Of a stretch of 64,000 bases of DNA, positions 36,206 to 46,420 are shown in pieces (the stretch's first letter is position 1; each line of letters starts with the position of its first letter). The notes under the pieces were generated by a model that saw only the letters and a list, made by a program, of their open reading frames with translations, had not been told where the DNA came from and ran no database searches. The stretch is from Streptomyces sp. NBC_00440 (GTDB lineage Bacteria > Actinomycetota > Actinomycetes > Streptomycetales > Streptomycetaceae). The DNA lies in contig NZ_CP107921.1 in assembly GCF_036014215.1 (NCBI RefSeq), positions 1,428,501-1,492,500 of the forward strand. Direction: 5' to 3'. Position numbers and translations under genes: made by a program.

Positions 36206-38617
36206 CTACAAGAAGGTCATGCCGGTTCGGAACGTTCTCTCATACTGCCCTCTGACACGCCCCCTGTCCGGGACTTCCCACCGGTCACCGTACAGACCGA
36301 GCTTGCTGCGGATCTGGTCGGCGTAGGGTTGATCGAGTTCGGTGAGGATGTCCAGGGCCTGTTGCCAGGCATCGTGGGCTGCATCGGGGCAGTGCGCGGC
36401 ATGGTGGGCGTCGCCGAAGCGATTGAGGATGTCTGCTTCTAGCGGGCGGTCGCCGAGGCCGCGGCACAGATCAAGGGCGAGTCTGTAGCACGCGACGGCT
36501 TGAGTGTGCTGACCCAGGCAGCTGTGGGCGTAGGCAATGCTGTCCCAGGCATGGGCCTGCCGTTCACGGTCGTCGAATTCTTCAAGGACAGGCAGAGCCT
36601 GTCGGCAGCAGGTCAAGGCCTGTGCATAGTCGCCAAGGCGCGCGTGCGACCAGCCGATGGCGGTCAGGGTCTGGGCCTGCCCCAGCCGGTGGCCACGGGA
36701 CTGGTACAAGGCGTGGGCCTGACGGGCAAGTGCACGTGCTTCGGCAATGGCAGGAGGGCTCTGCCATGCCTTCACTCTGGCGAGTTCGATGTACGTATCG
36801 GCCTGCCCATCCAGGTTACCGATCCGGCCGAACAGGTCGAGTGCCTGGCGCAGGTGATGCTGGGCGTCCTCATAGTTGCCATGGCGGCGGTGGGCGCGGG
36901 CGACGATATTGTGGGCGATGGCCTTCCCGAGGGGGTCGGCCAGCCGGTCGGCGGCGTCTATGGCGGTGTTGCCGACGGCGGCAAGGTCGTGCCAGTTCCC
37001 GCGCCGATCGAGGTAGGTGGCGAGGGAGTGGGCCAGCTGCCAGGTGTGGGCGTGGAAACCGGTGGCGGCGGCGTGGCCTACGGCGCTTAGAAGCACGGCA
37101 TGTTCGGTGGTGAACCAGGCCAGCGCCCGCTCGTGATCGGCGAAGTGTTCCAGGCAGACCCCCGGTTGCGGCGGGGGCAGGTTCAGCGGGTCCCGGCCCC
37201 GTTCCAACAGCAGGGCGGCGTCGTGTGCGGTATGCCCATAGTGATCCAGCATCCGGTGCACTGCAGCGCGGCGCTCCTGGCCAGGGTCAATGGTGTTGGC
37301 CTGCTCACTGGCGTAGGCGCGGAGCAGGTCGTGGAGTTCGAAGCGCCCGCTGCGCTTTTGCTGGAGCAGGTGTTCGTCCAGGAGCAGTTCCAGTACCTCG
37401 GCGGCCCCGCCGGCGGTGATGCCCGCCAATGCGGCGGCCGCCGCTGCGCTGAAGTCCGGGCCGGGGTGAAGGCCGATGAGGCGGAACACCTGCTGTGCCC
37501 TGTCTGGGAGTGCCTGGTAGGACGCGTCGAACACAGGGCGTATTGCGCGGCCGCCGGCGCTGATCGCCTCCAGACGCCCGGCCTGCATCCGGTCGGCGAG
37601 TTCGGCCAGGCTCCAGGCGGGCCGGGAGCGTAACCGGGCGGCGGTCAGCGCCAGGGCGAGTGGGAGGCGGTCGCAGTACCCGATGACGCGTGCGGCAGCT
37701 TCGGGTTCGGCGGCCACACGGTCGTGTCCGGCGATCCGGGTGAGCAGGTCGAGTGCTTCGGTCTGGGTGAAAGTGTCGATCAGGTGCGGGGAGGCACCGT
37801 CGAGTCCGGCGAGACTGCGGCGGCTGGTGATCAGGACCAGGCATGTGGGCCCGGCTGGGATGAGGTCGCGGACCTGGTCCTCGGTGGCGGCGTTGTCCAG
37901 CAGCACCAAGGCACGGCGATCCCGCATTCGGTCGCGGTACATCGCCGCCCGCTCGTCCCGACTCTCGGGGATCTGCTGCGCGGCTACTCCCAGCTGCCGC
38001 AGGAACGCCTCCAACACCGCGGACGGGTCCGCGGGCGGGAGTTCGGGGTCGAAGCCGCGCAGGTTCACATGCAGCTGCACGTCGATGAAGTGCCCGGCGC
38101 GTACCAGTTTGTGGGCGGCATGGATCGCTAGCTGGGTCTTGCCGACCCCGGCCATGCCCTCGACCGCGGAGATCACGACCGTGGTCGCACCGCTGCGGTC
38201 GTGATGCTGCGTCGCGGCCGCGATCAGGCGCGCGAGTTCCTCACGGCGCCCGGTGAACGTCGCCAGATCCCTGGGTAGTTGACCGAAGACGCCGACTGGG
38301 CCGCCGGTCTTGGCCAGCCCGTGGACCTTGATGCATGCCTTGCGCCAGAGATCGACCGCAGGTTCGTCCGCCCCCAGCGCCCGGACGATTCCCACGACCA
38401 GGTCCAGGTCCAGGCGACTGCGTCCGGTCTTGAAAGCGTCCACGACCGTGGACAGTGAGACAACCCGTGCCGGTCGCATCAGCGGCCCGACCCTTTTGAC
38501 AAGCACCCGGTACGACGGCATCCCCGCCCAGGCCCGCAACTCACCCAGCAAACAGACGAACTCCGCCAGATCCGCCGCCTTGCTCGGATCCGGCATAGCA
38601 CCCCGCTGCCCACCCAC
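36206..38617 (-). CDS. XRE / NB-ARC / TPR regulator
   Basis: 803 residues from the GTG at 38617, preceded by GGGGGAG eight bases upstream; the ATG at 38596 is a weaker alternative. The N-terminus (about residues 15-90: AEFVCLLGELRAWAG, VSLSTVVDAFKTGRSRL) is an XRE-like helix-turn-helix. The NB-ARC NTPase follows: VISAVEGMAGVGKTQLAIHA (P-loop), ALVLLDNAATEDQVRDLIP and CDRLPLALALTAARL (GLPL-like). The rest is TPR repeats (ALTCCRQALPVLEEFDDRER). It is divergent from the small secreted protein genes, with 211 bp between. It is probably a signal-triggered transcription regulator of them (inference). Confidence 0.9.
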   Translation of the reverse strand: MGGQRGAMPDPSKAADLAEFVCLLGELRAWAGMPSYRVLVKRVGPLMRPARVVSLSTVVDAFKTGRSRLDLDLVVGIVRALGADEPAVDLWRKACIKVHGLAKTGGPVGVFGQLPRDLATFTGRREELARLIAAATQHHDRSGATTVVISAVEGMAGVGKTQLAIHAAHKLVRAGHFIDVQLHVNLRGFDPELPPADPSAVLEAFLRQLGVAAQQIPESRDERAAMYRDRMRDRRALVLLDNAATEDQVRDLIPAGPTCLVLITSRRSLAGLDGASPHLIDTFTQTEALDLLTRIAGHDRVAAEPEAAARVIGYCDRLPLALALTAARLRSRPAWSLAELADRMQAGRLEAISAGGRAIRPVFDASYQALPDRAQQVFRLIGLHPGPDFSAAAAAALAGITAGGAAEVLELLLDEHLLQQKRSGRFELHDLLRAYASEQANTIDPGQERRAAVHRMLDHYGHTAHDAALLLERGRDPLNLPPPQPGVCLEHFADHERALAWFTTEHAVLLSAVGHAAATGFHAHTWQLAHSLATYLDRRGNWHDLAAVGNTAIDAADRLADPLGKAIAHNIVARAHRRHGNYEDAQHHLRQALDLFGRIGNLDGQADTYIELARVKAWQSPPAIAEARALARQAHALYQSRGHRLGQAQTLTAIGWSHARLGDYAQALTCCRQALPVLEEFDDRERQAHAWDSIAYAHSCLGQHTQAVACYRLALDLCRGLGDRPLEADILNRFGDAHHAAHCPDAAHDAWQQALDILTELDQPYADQIRSKLGLYGDRWEVPDRGRVRGQYERTFRTGMTFL

Positions 38618-38828
38618 GACGCTCGCTCCCCCGTGAAGCCGTGCTGCTGACAAGGAGAGTCTATAAGCGGGCTGTACGGATTCGTACGGAAAACGTGACT
38701 CCACTCCAGCGCCCCGGGCAGCCTGGACCTGCCACTTCGCGCAAGGTCGACCCAAGCGGCAGCACGAAACCAGAGGAACAACCAGATGCTCCGGCAAGGG
38801 GTATCAACTACACGGGGGAAACACACCC

Positions 38829-39341
38829 ATGCTGAAACTCGGAACGGCCCGACGCACCATCGCCATGGCCGCCGCGACCCTGGCCGTCGCAGGCGGCACC
38901 ATCATCGACGTCGGCGGAGTCGCACACGCCGCCCCCGCCAACTGCACCATCATCGACATCGGCGCCCCTGGCAACATCTATGTCGGCGGCGAGTACGCCG
39001 GCCAGGTGGAGCAGCAGTACGACAGCTGCGGCAGCGCCCGCGCCCACTTCCAGTACTCCTACAGCTACTGGGTCAACCACCGCAACGACCCGCTCCCGAG
39101 CAACTGGTCAGCGAACCCCTGCCTCAGGCCGCAAGGGTTCGCCAACCCTCCGTGCAACAACACCGAGACGATCCTCGGCCCGCAGGACGTCACCACCGGC
39201 TGGGTTCCGATCCACAACTCCAAGCCCGACACCTGGCAGGCGACGGTCAATATCTCCCTCGCCTGCGGCGAGGGCTACGGCTCGTGGCACGCCTATGCCA
39301 GTGGCGCGAACTCGGGCAACAGCGACGCGGGCCCGTGCTGA
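38829..39341 (+). CDS. small secreted cysteine-rich protein 1
   Basis: 170 residues with a Sec signal peptide ending near AHA-AP (about residue 34) and a mature part with six cysteines, enough for three disulfides. GGGGGAAACACACCC precedes the ATG. I recognise no domain; the mature sequence is rich in Tyr, Asn, Gly and Ser (YSYSYWVNHRND, GYGSWHAYASGANSGN), as in secreted beta-rich proteins. It is the first of four small secreted-protein genes on this strand, divergent from the NB-ARC regulator. Confidence 0.8.
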   Translation: MLKLGTARRTIAMAAATLAVAGGTIIDVGGVAHAAPANCTIIDIGAPGNIYVGGEYAGQVEQQYDSCGSARAHFQYSYSYWVNHRNDPLPSNWSANPCLRPQGFANPPCNNTETILGPQDVTTGWVPIHNSKPDTWQATVNISLACGEGYGSWHAYASGANSGNSDAGPC

Positions 39342-39439
39342 TGGCGTTCAGCGAGATGACTGGAGAGCAGCCCGCGGCCTGTGGGTGAGTTGGCAAGATC
39401 GACACAGGCCGTTGACGCACAGACGTCGGGGGGGACCAC

Positions 39440-39745
39440 ATGAAACTCGCCCTGAAACTGACGGCCGGAGGCATCGCGGCCGGCCTCACCACCGCTGGCC
39501 TCGTCGCCGCAACCCCGGCCGGCGCCCCCGTCGAGAACGTCTCGTGCCCCAGCCCAGTGCCGTCCAGCAGCGGCAAGTACATCCGGATGCCGTCAGCCTG
39601 CTCTACCTCGGCAACCTCCACGCGCGCGACGGCACTTCTCTTCACTGTGCAGACAGACCCTTCCCAGCTCCCCATGGCCGCGTGGCTTCGAGTTCCGACA
39701 GGACGTCTCACAGCAGCGCCCGCCTACAAGAGGAACGAACCATGA
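39440..39745 (+). CDS. small secreted protein 2
   Basis: 101 residues, signal peptide about 1-28 (LTTAGLVAATPAGA), two cysteines in the mature part. GGGGGGACC precedes the ATG. The stop overlaps the next start by 4 bp (ATGA), so it is co-translated with protein 3. The C-terminal half looks unstructured and could be out of its original frame, but no better frame is obvious. Function unknown. Confidence 0.6.
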   Translation: MKLALKLTAGGIAAGLTTAGLVAATPAGAPVENVSCPSPVPSSSGKYIRMPSACSTSATSTRATALLFTVQTDPSQLPMAAWLRVPTGRLTAAPAYKRNEP

Positions 39746-40157
39746 GGTTTCGACGGGCTGTCGCCGGCGGCGCAGCCGCTTTGGCACTTGTCACGGGCAT
39801 CTCCATTGGCGCTGCGGGCGCCGCCTCGGCCGACCAGTCAGGTGGCGGCTGCCGCTATCTGTCCGCGGATGGCCTTCAAGTCAGGACGTGTGTGGATGGA
39901 GACGGCGCGGGTGATATATGGACCGAGGTCCAGACGAGCGGCTCGAACAACACCCACATCAACCGCTGTGCAGAGGTTGTTGACAGCAACCAGAACATTC
40001 TCCCTGGCAGCTTGAACACTGCAACGTCGTGTGGGGACCCGGCAGCGATGTCTTCTCCAACACGGTGTTCCCTGGCTCCGGCACCTACTACGGAGTTTCC
40101 TTCTTCACCAGTCCTGCCTACTGGTACGGGGGAGAGACGCCGCCGATCTCCATATAG
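39742..40157 (+). pseudogene. small secreted protein 3, frameshifted
   Basis: Starts MRFRRAVAGGAAALALVTG with a signal peptide ending ASA, then a protein-like stretch to about 40000. From there the same frame becomes Pro/Ser/Arg-rich nonsense running to 40338. A second frame between about 40000 and 40157 instead reads LEHCNVVWGPGSDVFSNTVF, then GTYYGVSFFTSPAYWYGG and ends PPISI-stop, which is clearly the natural C-terminus. So a one-base indel near 39995-40010 splits the gene (real mutation or sequencing error). Repaired length would be about 138 residues. Confidence 0.7.
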
Positions 40158-40292
40158 CGGCGAGCACGCAGGAGAAGTAGCTGCACCCACTCCCTCTGCG
40201 AGGCATGGCTTGTCGGACAGTTGTCCGTGCCATGACTTGTCAGAGGGTTGTGAACACGGATCGTTCGTCCCGTCCGAATCGAAGGGGAAGAC

Positions 40293-40691
40293 ATGCAGTT
40301 CAAACTGGGGCGCCGAGTCGCCTCCCTCGCCGCAGTGACCGCACTGACCGTCACGGGGCTGGGGCTCGCGTCGGGAAGCGCATCCGCCGCAACCGGATCC
40401 GACTCCAACTCTGCGCACGGCGTGGAGATCACTGGCTGGCACACGTTGGACGACAACCCGTGGGTGTCCGCCCGGCTGTGCAACTACCAGAGCTCGGCGA
40501 ACAGCTTCTATTTCTGGATCAAGGACACGGCGGGCGACAACGTCACCAGCCCGGGGCACATCACTCCCGTCCTCGCGCCCGGCCAGTGCGACTCCATCTC
40601 CGGCGAGGACTACGGCAGCACCCCGATCCAGGTCTACGCGAGGTCCGGAAGCTCCTGGACCTTCGGCACCGACCCGATCTCCCTCGGGTGA
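40293..40691 (+). CDS. small secreted protein 4
   Basis: 132 residues. Signal peptide about 1-33 (ALTVTGLGLASGSASAA), mature part with two cysteines (RLCNYQSS, GQCDSISG) likely forming one disulfide. AAGGGGAAG lies just ahead of the ATG. It is rich in Ser, Gly, Asp and aromatic residues, as in beta-sandwich secreted proteins. No family recognised. Third intact member of the secreted cluster. Confidence 0.8.
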   Translation: MQFKLGRRVASLAAVTALTVTGLGLASGSASAATGSDSNSAHGVEITGWHTLDDNPWVSARLCNYQSSANSFYFWIKDTAGDNVTSPGHITPVLAPGQCDSISGEDYGSTPIQVYARSGSSWTFGTDPISLG

Positions 40692-40808
40692 CAGCCGCCC
40701 CGGCCCGCGCCCGCTGACCGTCAGGTCCGGGTGTGCTGCCACCGCCGGGCGGCAGCGCACCCGGGCCCCTGGCTGCGTGGTTCGCCGGCCGGGGTGACCC
40801 CGGTCCCT

Positions 40809-41180
40809 TCACCCCGGCCGAACGTGGCAGAAGGTCCGGTCAGGGCAGGTGTCGACGTCCGGCCGCAGCCATGGCGGGACGTCCGCGGCCAGCACGATAC
40901 GACAGTCCGCGGCCCTCGGCTTCGGCATCGAGACCAGCGCACGGCGCAGTCGGGTCACGTCGATCCGTCCCTGGTTGAGGCCGGCGTAGAGGGCGCCGTG
41001 CCCGCGGCGGTGTTCCGGCGCGAGCGCCAGGTCGACGAGCGTCCGCACCGGCCCAACCGCGCACAGCAGCGCGTCGCACAACTCGAACCAACGCCTCGAA
41101 CAACGCCTCGCCCCGCGCGGTCAGACACGCGTACAACTCCGCCCGGAAGCATGACACTTCTCGCTTGACCAGCACGGTCA
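40809..41180 (-). pseudogene. transposase N-terminal remnant (IS701-like family), frameshifted
   Basis: Begins REVSCFRAELYACLTARGEALF, shifts frame near 41085, and continues CDALLCAVGPVRTLVDLALA, EHRRGHGALYAGLNQGRIDV and RIVLAADVPPWLRPD before stopping at 40809. This is the N-terminal third of a transposase type common in Streptomyces (RxVLAVDVSxWLRPD, then FCHVYGRG). The family assignment is from memory. It interrupts the remnant to its right. Confidence 0.6.
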
Positions 41181-41596
41181 GCGGGACTGGCTCGGTGGAG
41201 TCGCAGCGGTAGTAGGCGAGTTCGCCGGTGGTGCGGCTGCGGCGGATCGGGAGCTGGTGGCTGCCCGGCGTCGGGTCGGCGAGGTCGACGACGGTGCAGT
41301 CGTAGAGCCGTTGTCCCTTCGCACCGCGCCCGGCCGAGAGATGCACCCCAGGAGGCCCGGCACAAGAGATGCTGCATACCGTGCGGGCTGGCCTCCCCGG
41401 CCCACTCCGCGATCGCCCAGCAGTTCTTGTGGGGCAAGTCCGACAGCAGGCCCAGTACCAGCCGCCCGGCCCGCAAACGGGGTTCGTATCGGGCGAATCG
41501 GCCCGCGATGCGGCCCATGACCGCCGCGAACGTCTCCCGCCACCGGGCCGGATCCACGCTGTGACCTTTGGCCGCCATCTCATCGTCAGTCCACAC
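41180..41596 (-). pseudogene. IS701-family transposase remnant
   Basis: The 5' part (41596 down to about 41347) reads DPARWRETFAAVMGRIAGRF and LGLLSDLPHKNCWAIAEWAG, HGMQHLLCRASW: the IS701 transposase N-terminus. A large internal segment, with the DDE core, is missing. The 3' part in another frame reads VVDLADPTPGSHQLPIRRSR and TGELAYYRCDSTEPVPLTVL, from the C-terminal region of the same family, then runs into a different transposase. So a deleted and re-inserted IS. Confidence 0.65.
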
Positions 41597-41661
41597 AGCT
41601 CACGATGGTCAACGGTGGCCACACTCGTCCACCCACCGGACCCGGCCAGCACCATCACGTT

Positions 41662-42585
41662 CTACGTGCGTTCGGTGAGCAACTCAGCCAGGCGGTCGGC
41701 GAATTCGGTGAGCCAGTCCAGCCGTGGTCCGCTGCGGGCGATACGAAAGCCGTGGCGGCGGCCCCAGAACGCAGCCTGGACGGCATGGAACTGGGCCCAC
41801 CGCTGGACGCGTTCACGGTCGAGTTCTGCGGCCTCGGCGAAGACGTCCAAGACCCGGTGGACAGCCTTGCGCAGGTCATCCGCTTCGAGGAGCATCAGCG
41901 CGCGGGACTTCAGCAGTGTGCCGCCGTCGTAGGCGGGGTCTCCCACGTACCCCTTGGGGTCGACCGCCAGCCACGGCTCCCGGTCGGCACGCAGGATGTT
42001 CCGGGGATGAAAGTCGCCATGGATGAGGGTGTCCGGCTGGACCCGACCCAGCTCCCGAACGGTCGCCACGGCGGCGTCCAGCACCTTGCGCGGCGGCGCC
42101 TGCGGCAGCTCCACGGCGTCCTTGCACAGTTGCTCCTCCCAGACATCGGCCTGCTCACGCAGCCGGGGCAGGCCGGGCAGTGCGGGGATGGCCAGGCGGC
42201 GATTGAGCCGCCCGGCGACCGTCACCACCTCGTCGCCGTCCTCGACCTCCGCCAGGGTCGACGGCTGAACCCGCTCCAGCAGCATCGCGAACCGCTCGTC
42301 GTCGCGCTCATGCAGTAGGACGGCACCGCACCCACCCCACGCAACGAACGCATCCGGCTCGTGAACGTTGCCGGGATGCGGAAACGACACCTTCAGCACG
42401 GCGCCCTCCTCAGCCCGCCGCCGTACCGGAACGATGACACCAACGCCCCCGTGCATGACCTCGCCATCCGGCATACACCCCCAGCGCCCCAGCAGCTCCT
42501 CCACGATCCCGGGCAACTCGGCGAGCCACACCACCCCGGCCTCCCCCTCGCGGTCGACAGTGCTCTGTGCGAACTCCTCTGGCAT
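41662..42585 (-). CDS. aminoglycoside/hydroxyurea phosphotransferase-like kinase (APH(6)/hur family)
   Basis: 307 residues. The kinase catalytic loop HGDFHPRNIL and the metal-binding DPKGYVGDPAYDGG are diagnostic of the streptomycin 6-kinase/hydroxyurea phosphotransferase family (PF04655). The N-terminal lobe has GVGVIVPVRRRAEEGAVLKVSF. Real substrates may be streptomycin-like aminoglycosides or other small molecules; family membership alone does not prove resistance. It lies in the accessory patch, 66 bp from transposase remnants, consistent with acquisition. Confidence 0.88.
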   Translation of the reverse strand: MPEEFAQSTVDREGEAGVVWLAELPGIVEELLGRWGCMPDGEVMHGGVGVIVPVRRRAEEGAVLKVSFPHPGNVHEPDAFVAWGGCGAVLLHERDDERFAMLLERVQPSTLAEVEDGDEVVTVAGRLNRRLAIPALPGLPRLREQADVWEEQLCKDAVELPQAPPRKVLDAAVATVRELGRVQPDTLIHGDFHPRNILRADREPWLAVDPKGYVGDPAYDGGTLLKSRALMLLEADDLRKAVHRVLDVFAEAAELDRERVQRWAQFHAVQAAFWGRRHGFRIARSGPRLDWLTEFADRLAELLTERT

Positions 42586-42754
42586 CGCGATCACCCCGGC
42601 ACCCTAGGCACCATCCCACCGCAGCCACCAAGCCCAGCCGGCCCCGCATTACGAAGATCGCGATCTACAGCTGGAGTACTGAGCGGCCCGGGAGCACCCA
42701 GGGGTGCAGCCGCCGCCCCGCGGGAGCACCTTGCCGATTTCTTACCTGTTCCGC

Positions 42755-42785
42755 TTGCTTGGAGTGCACTCCAAAGCCATAGCGT
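42755..42785 (+). promoter_or_regulatory. MerR-type promoter with 16-bp palindrome and 19-bp spacer
   Basis: TTGCTT (42755-42760) and TAGCGT (42780-42785) as -35/-10 elements with a 19-bp spacer that contains most of the perfect palindrome TTGGAGTGCACTCCAA (42759-42774). The over-long spacer with a dyad is the hallmark of promoters twisted open by MerR-family activators. It drives the aldo/keto reductase gene at 42912. Confidence 0.7.
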
Positions 42786-42850
42786 TGAGGGCATGCCTTT
42801 ATCACTAGGGTCTCGCCGGCCGTCCCCGAAGGCTGTCCAACTTCTATACC

Positions 42851-45299
<2,449 letters not shown>

Positions 45300-45349
45300 G
45301 CGGTGACTCCGGTCTCGGTGATCAGGTGCGGTCAGGCGGGCGGTGCGCG

Positions 45350-46054
45350 TCAGGCTTCGTCCGTGGCCTCGTGGTGGGGGCAGTCGGTCAGTCCGGCCGC
45401 GGTCTGGGTGAGGTGCTGGGTCAGTACCTCGGCTGCGGTGCCGGCGTCGCGGGCGAGGGCTGCCTCCTCCAGTCGGCGATGTTCCAGGGCGCCGTCCCGG
45501 TCGGGGTTGCGGTGCGCCGACCAGCGGCGGGCCAGCTCGCTCGCGGTCCACATCCGGTCGAAGGTCTCCAGCAGGACGAGGTTGCCGCACCCCTCCAGCA
45601 AGGTGCGGTGGAAGACCCGGTGGACTTCGGCCCATGTGCTGCTGTAGTGCTCGCCCTCCTCCGGTACGTACGCCGGGGTGCGGGTCAGACGGTGGTGGGC
45701 GGCTCGTACGCGGGCTTCCCAGTCGACGTCGCCGCGTTCGACGGACATGCGCAGCATGACCGGTTCGATGGTCCGGCGGGCCTCCGCGATCTCCTGCCAG
45801 CGGAGATCGGAGAAGGCCGGGACGGCGAAGCCGCGGTTGGGCAGCCGGTCGGCGAGGCCCTCGCCGACCACCCGCACGAGCGCCTCGCGCACAACGGCCA
45901 GGCTCACGCCCTGCTCTTTCGCGAGGTCTTGGGGTTTGAGGGCGTCACCGGGAGCGTGGTCCCCGCGCATGATCGCCTCCCGCAGGTGTGTGTAGACCCG
46001 CTCGGAGAGCATCTGCTTCCCCGCCGAGGCTGAGGGGTGGGTCGTCTGGGTCAT
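45350..46054 (-). CDS. GntR/FadR-family transcriptional regulator
   Basis: 234 residues. The N-terminal winged helix (VYTHLREAIMRGDHAPGDAL, EQGVSLAVVREALVRVVGEG) is followed by an all-helical FCD effector domain (EIAEARRTIEPVMLR, HRVFHRTLLEGCGN). Such regulators bind short palindromes and respond to carboxylic acids. The palindrome 25 bp upstream of its start (46079-46092) is a plausible own operator. It forms a two-gene unit with the SCO6745-family gene. Confidence 0.9.
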   Translation of the reverse strand: MTQTTHPSASAGKQMLSERVYTHLREAIMRGDHAPGDALKPQDLAKEQGVSLAVVREALVRVVGEGLADRLPNRGFAVPAFSDLRWQEIAEARRTIEPVMLRMSVERGDVDWEARVRAAHHRLTRTPAYVPEEGEHYSSTWAEVHRVFHRTLLEGCGNLVLLETFDRMWTASELARRWSAHRNPDRDGALEHRRLEEAALARDAGTAAEVLTQHLTQTAAGLTDCPHHEATDEA

Positions 46055-46078
46055 GCCTACACAATAGATGATCAGGAA

Positions 46079-46092
46079 GATAATCGATTATC
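46079..46092. promoter_or_regulatory. 14-bp perfect palindrome ahead of the GntR gene
   Basis: GATAATCGATTATC, followed by a further ATTATCG at 46096. It lies 25 bp upstream of the GntR start codon in an A/T-rich patch, so it probably overlaps the promoter. Candidate autoregulatory operator. Confidence 0.55.
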
Positions 46093-46209
46093 GGCATTAT
46101 CGTCGATCTCGATGGTGAGCAGAAGCGCGACCGCATCGTCTCCTGGCACCGCCACGGTGGGACCTCCCTCGGCCGCATCACCACCACCGGCACCGAGCCG
46201 GATGAGTGA
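46093..46209 (+). pseudogene. possible 3' remnant of an unidentified gene
   Basis: An open frame reads GIIVDLDGEQKRDRIVSWHR then HGGTSLGRITTTGTEPDE and TGA. It has protein-like composition but no start codon with a ribosome site, and overlaps the regulatory palindrome. It may be the end of a gene deleted when the accessory patch formed. Low certainty. Confidence 0.25.
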
Positions 46210-46420
46210 CGGGCGACGGGCGCTCAGGGCTTCGAGATCATCCCGTTGCCCTTGGCACGTATCCCGGTCACACCCCGACCTGTCCCGGGCAGTACGACAC
46301 GATGAAGCGACGACCCCGATGGCGCAGTCCCGGGATCACCTCACGAATCCGCGGGCAACGCGCTTCACGACCCCGGCTCACGGAAACCTGCGCCGACGGC
46401 TTCGGGTAGCGTCCGGCCTC
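46210..46420. other. upstream region of the PucR-type regulator
   Basis: No gene seen; presumably holds the promoter of the PucR-type gene at 46421 and the right border of the accessory patch. Confidence 0.5.

Noticed and set aside
45945..46193. 82-codon minus-strand frame overlapping the GntR start
   Set aside because: It is out of frame with the GntR gene and has no protein-like motif.
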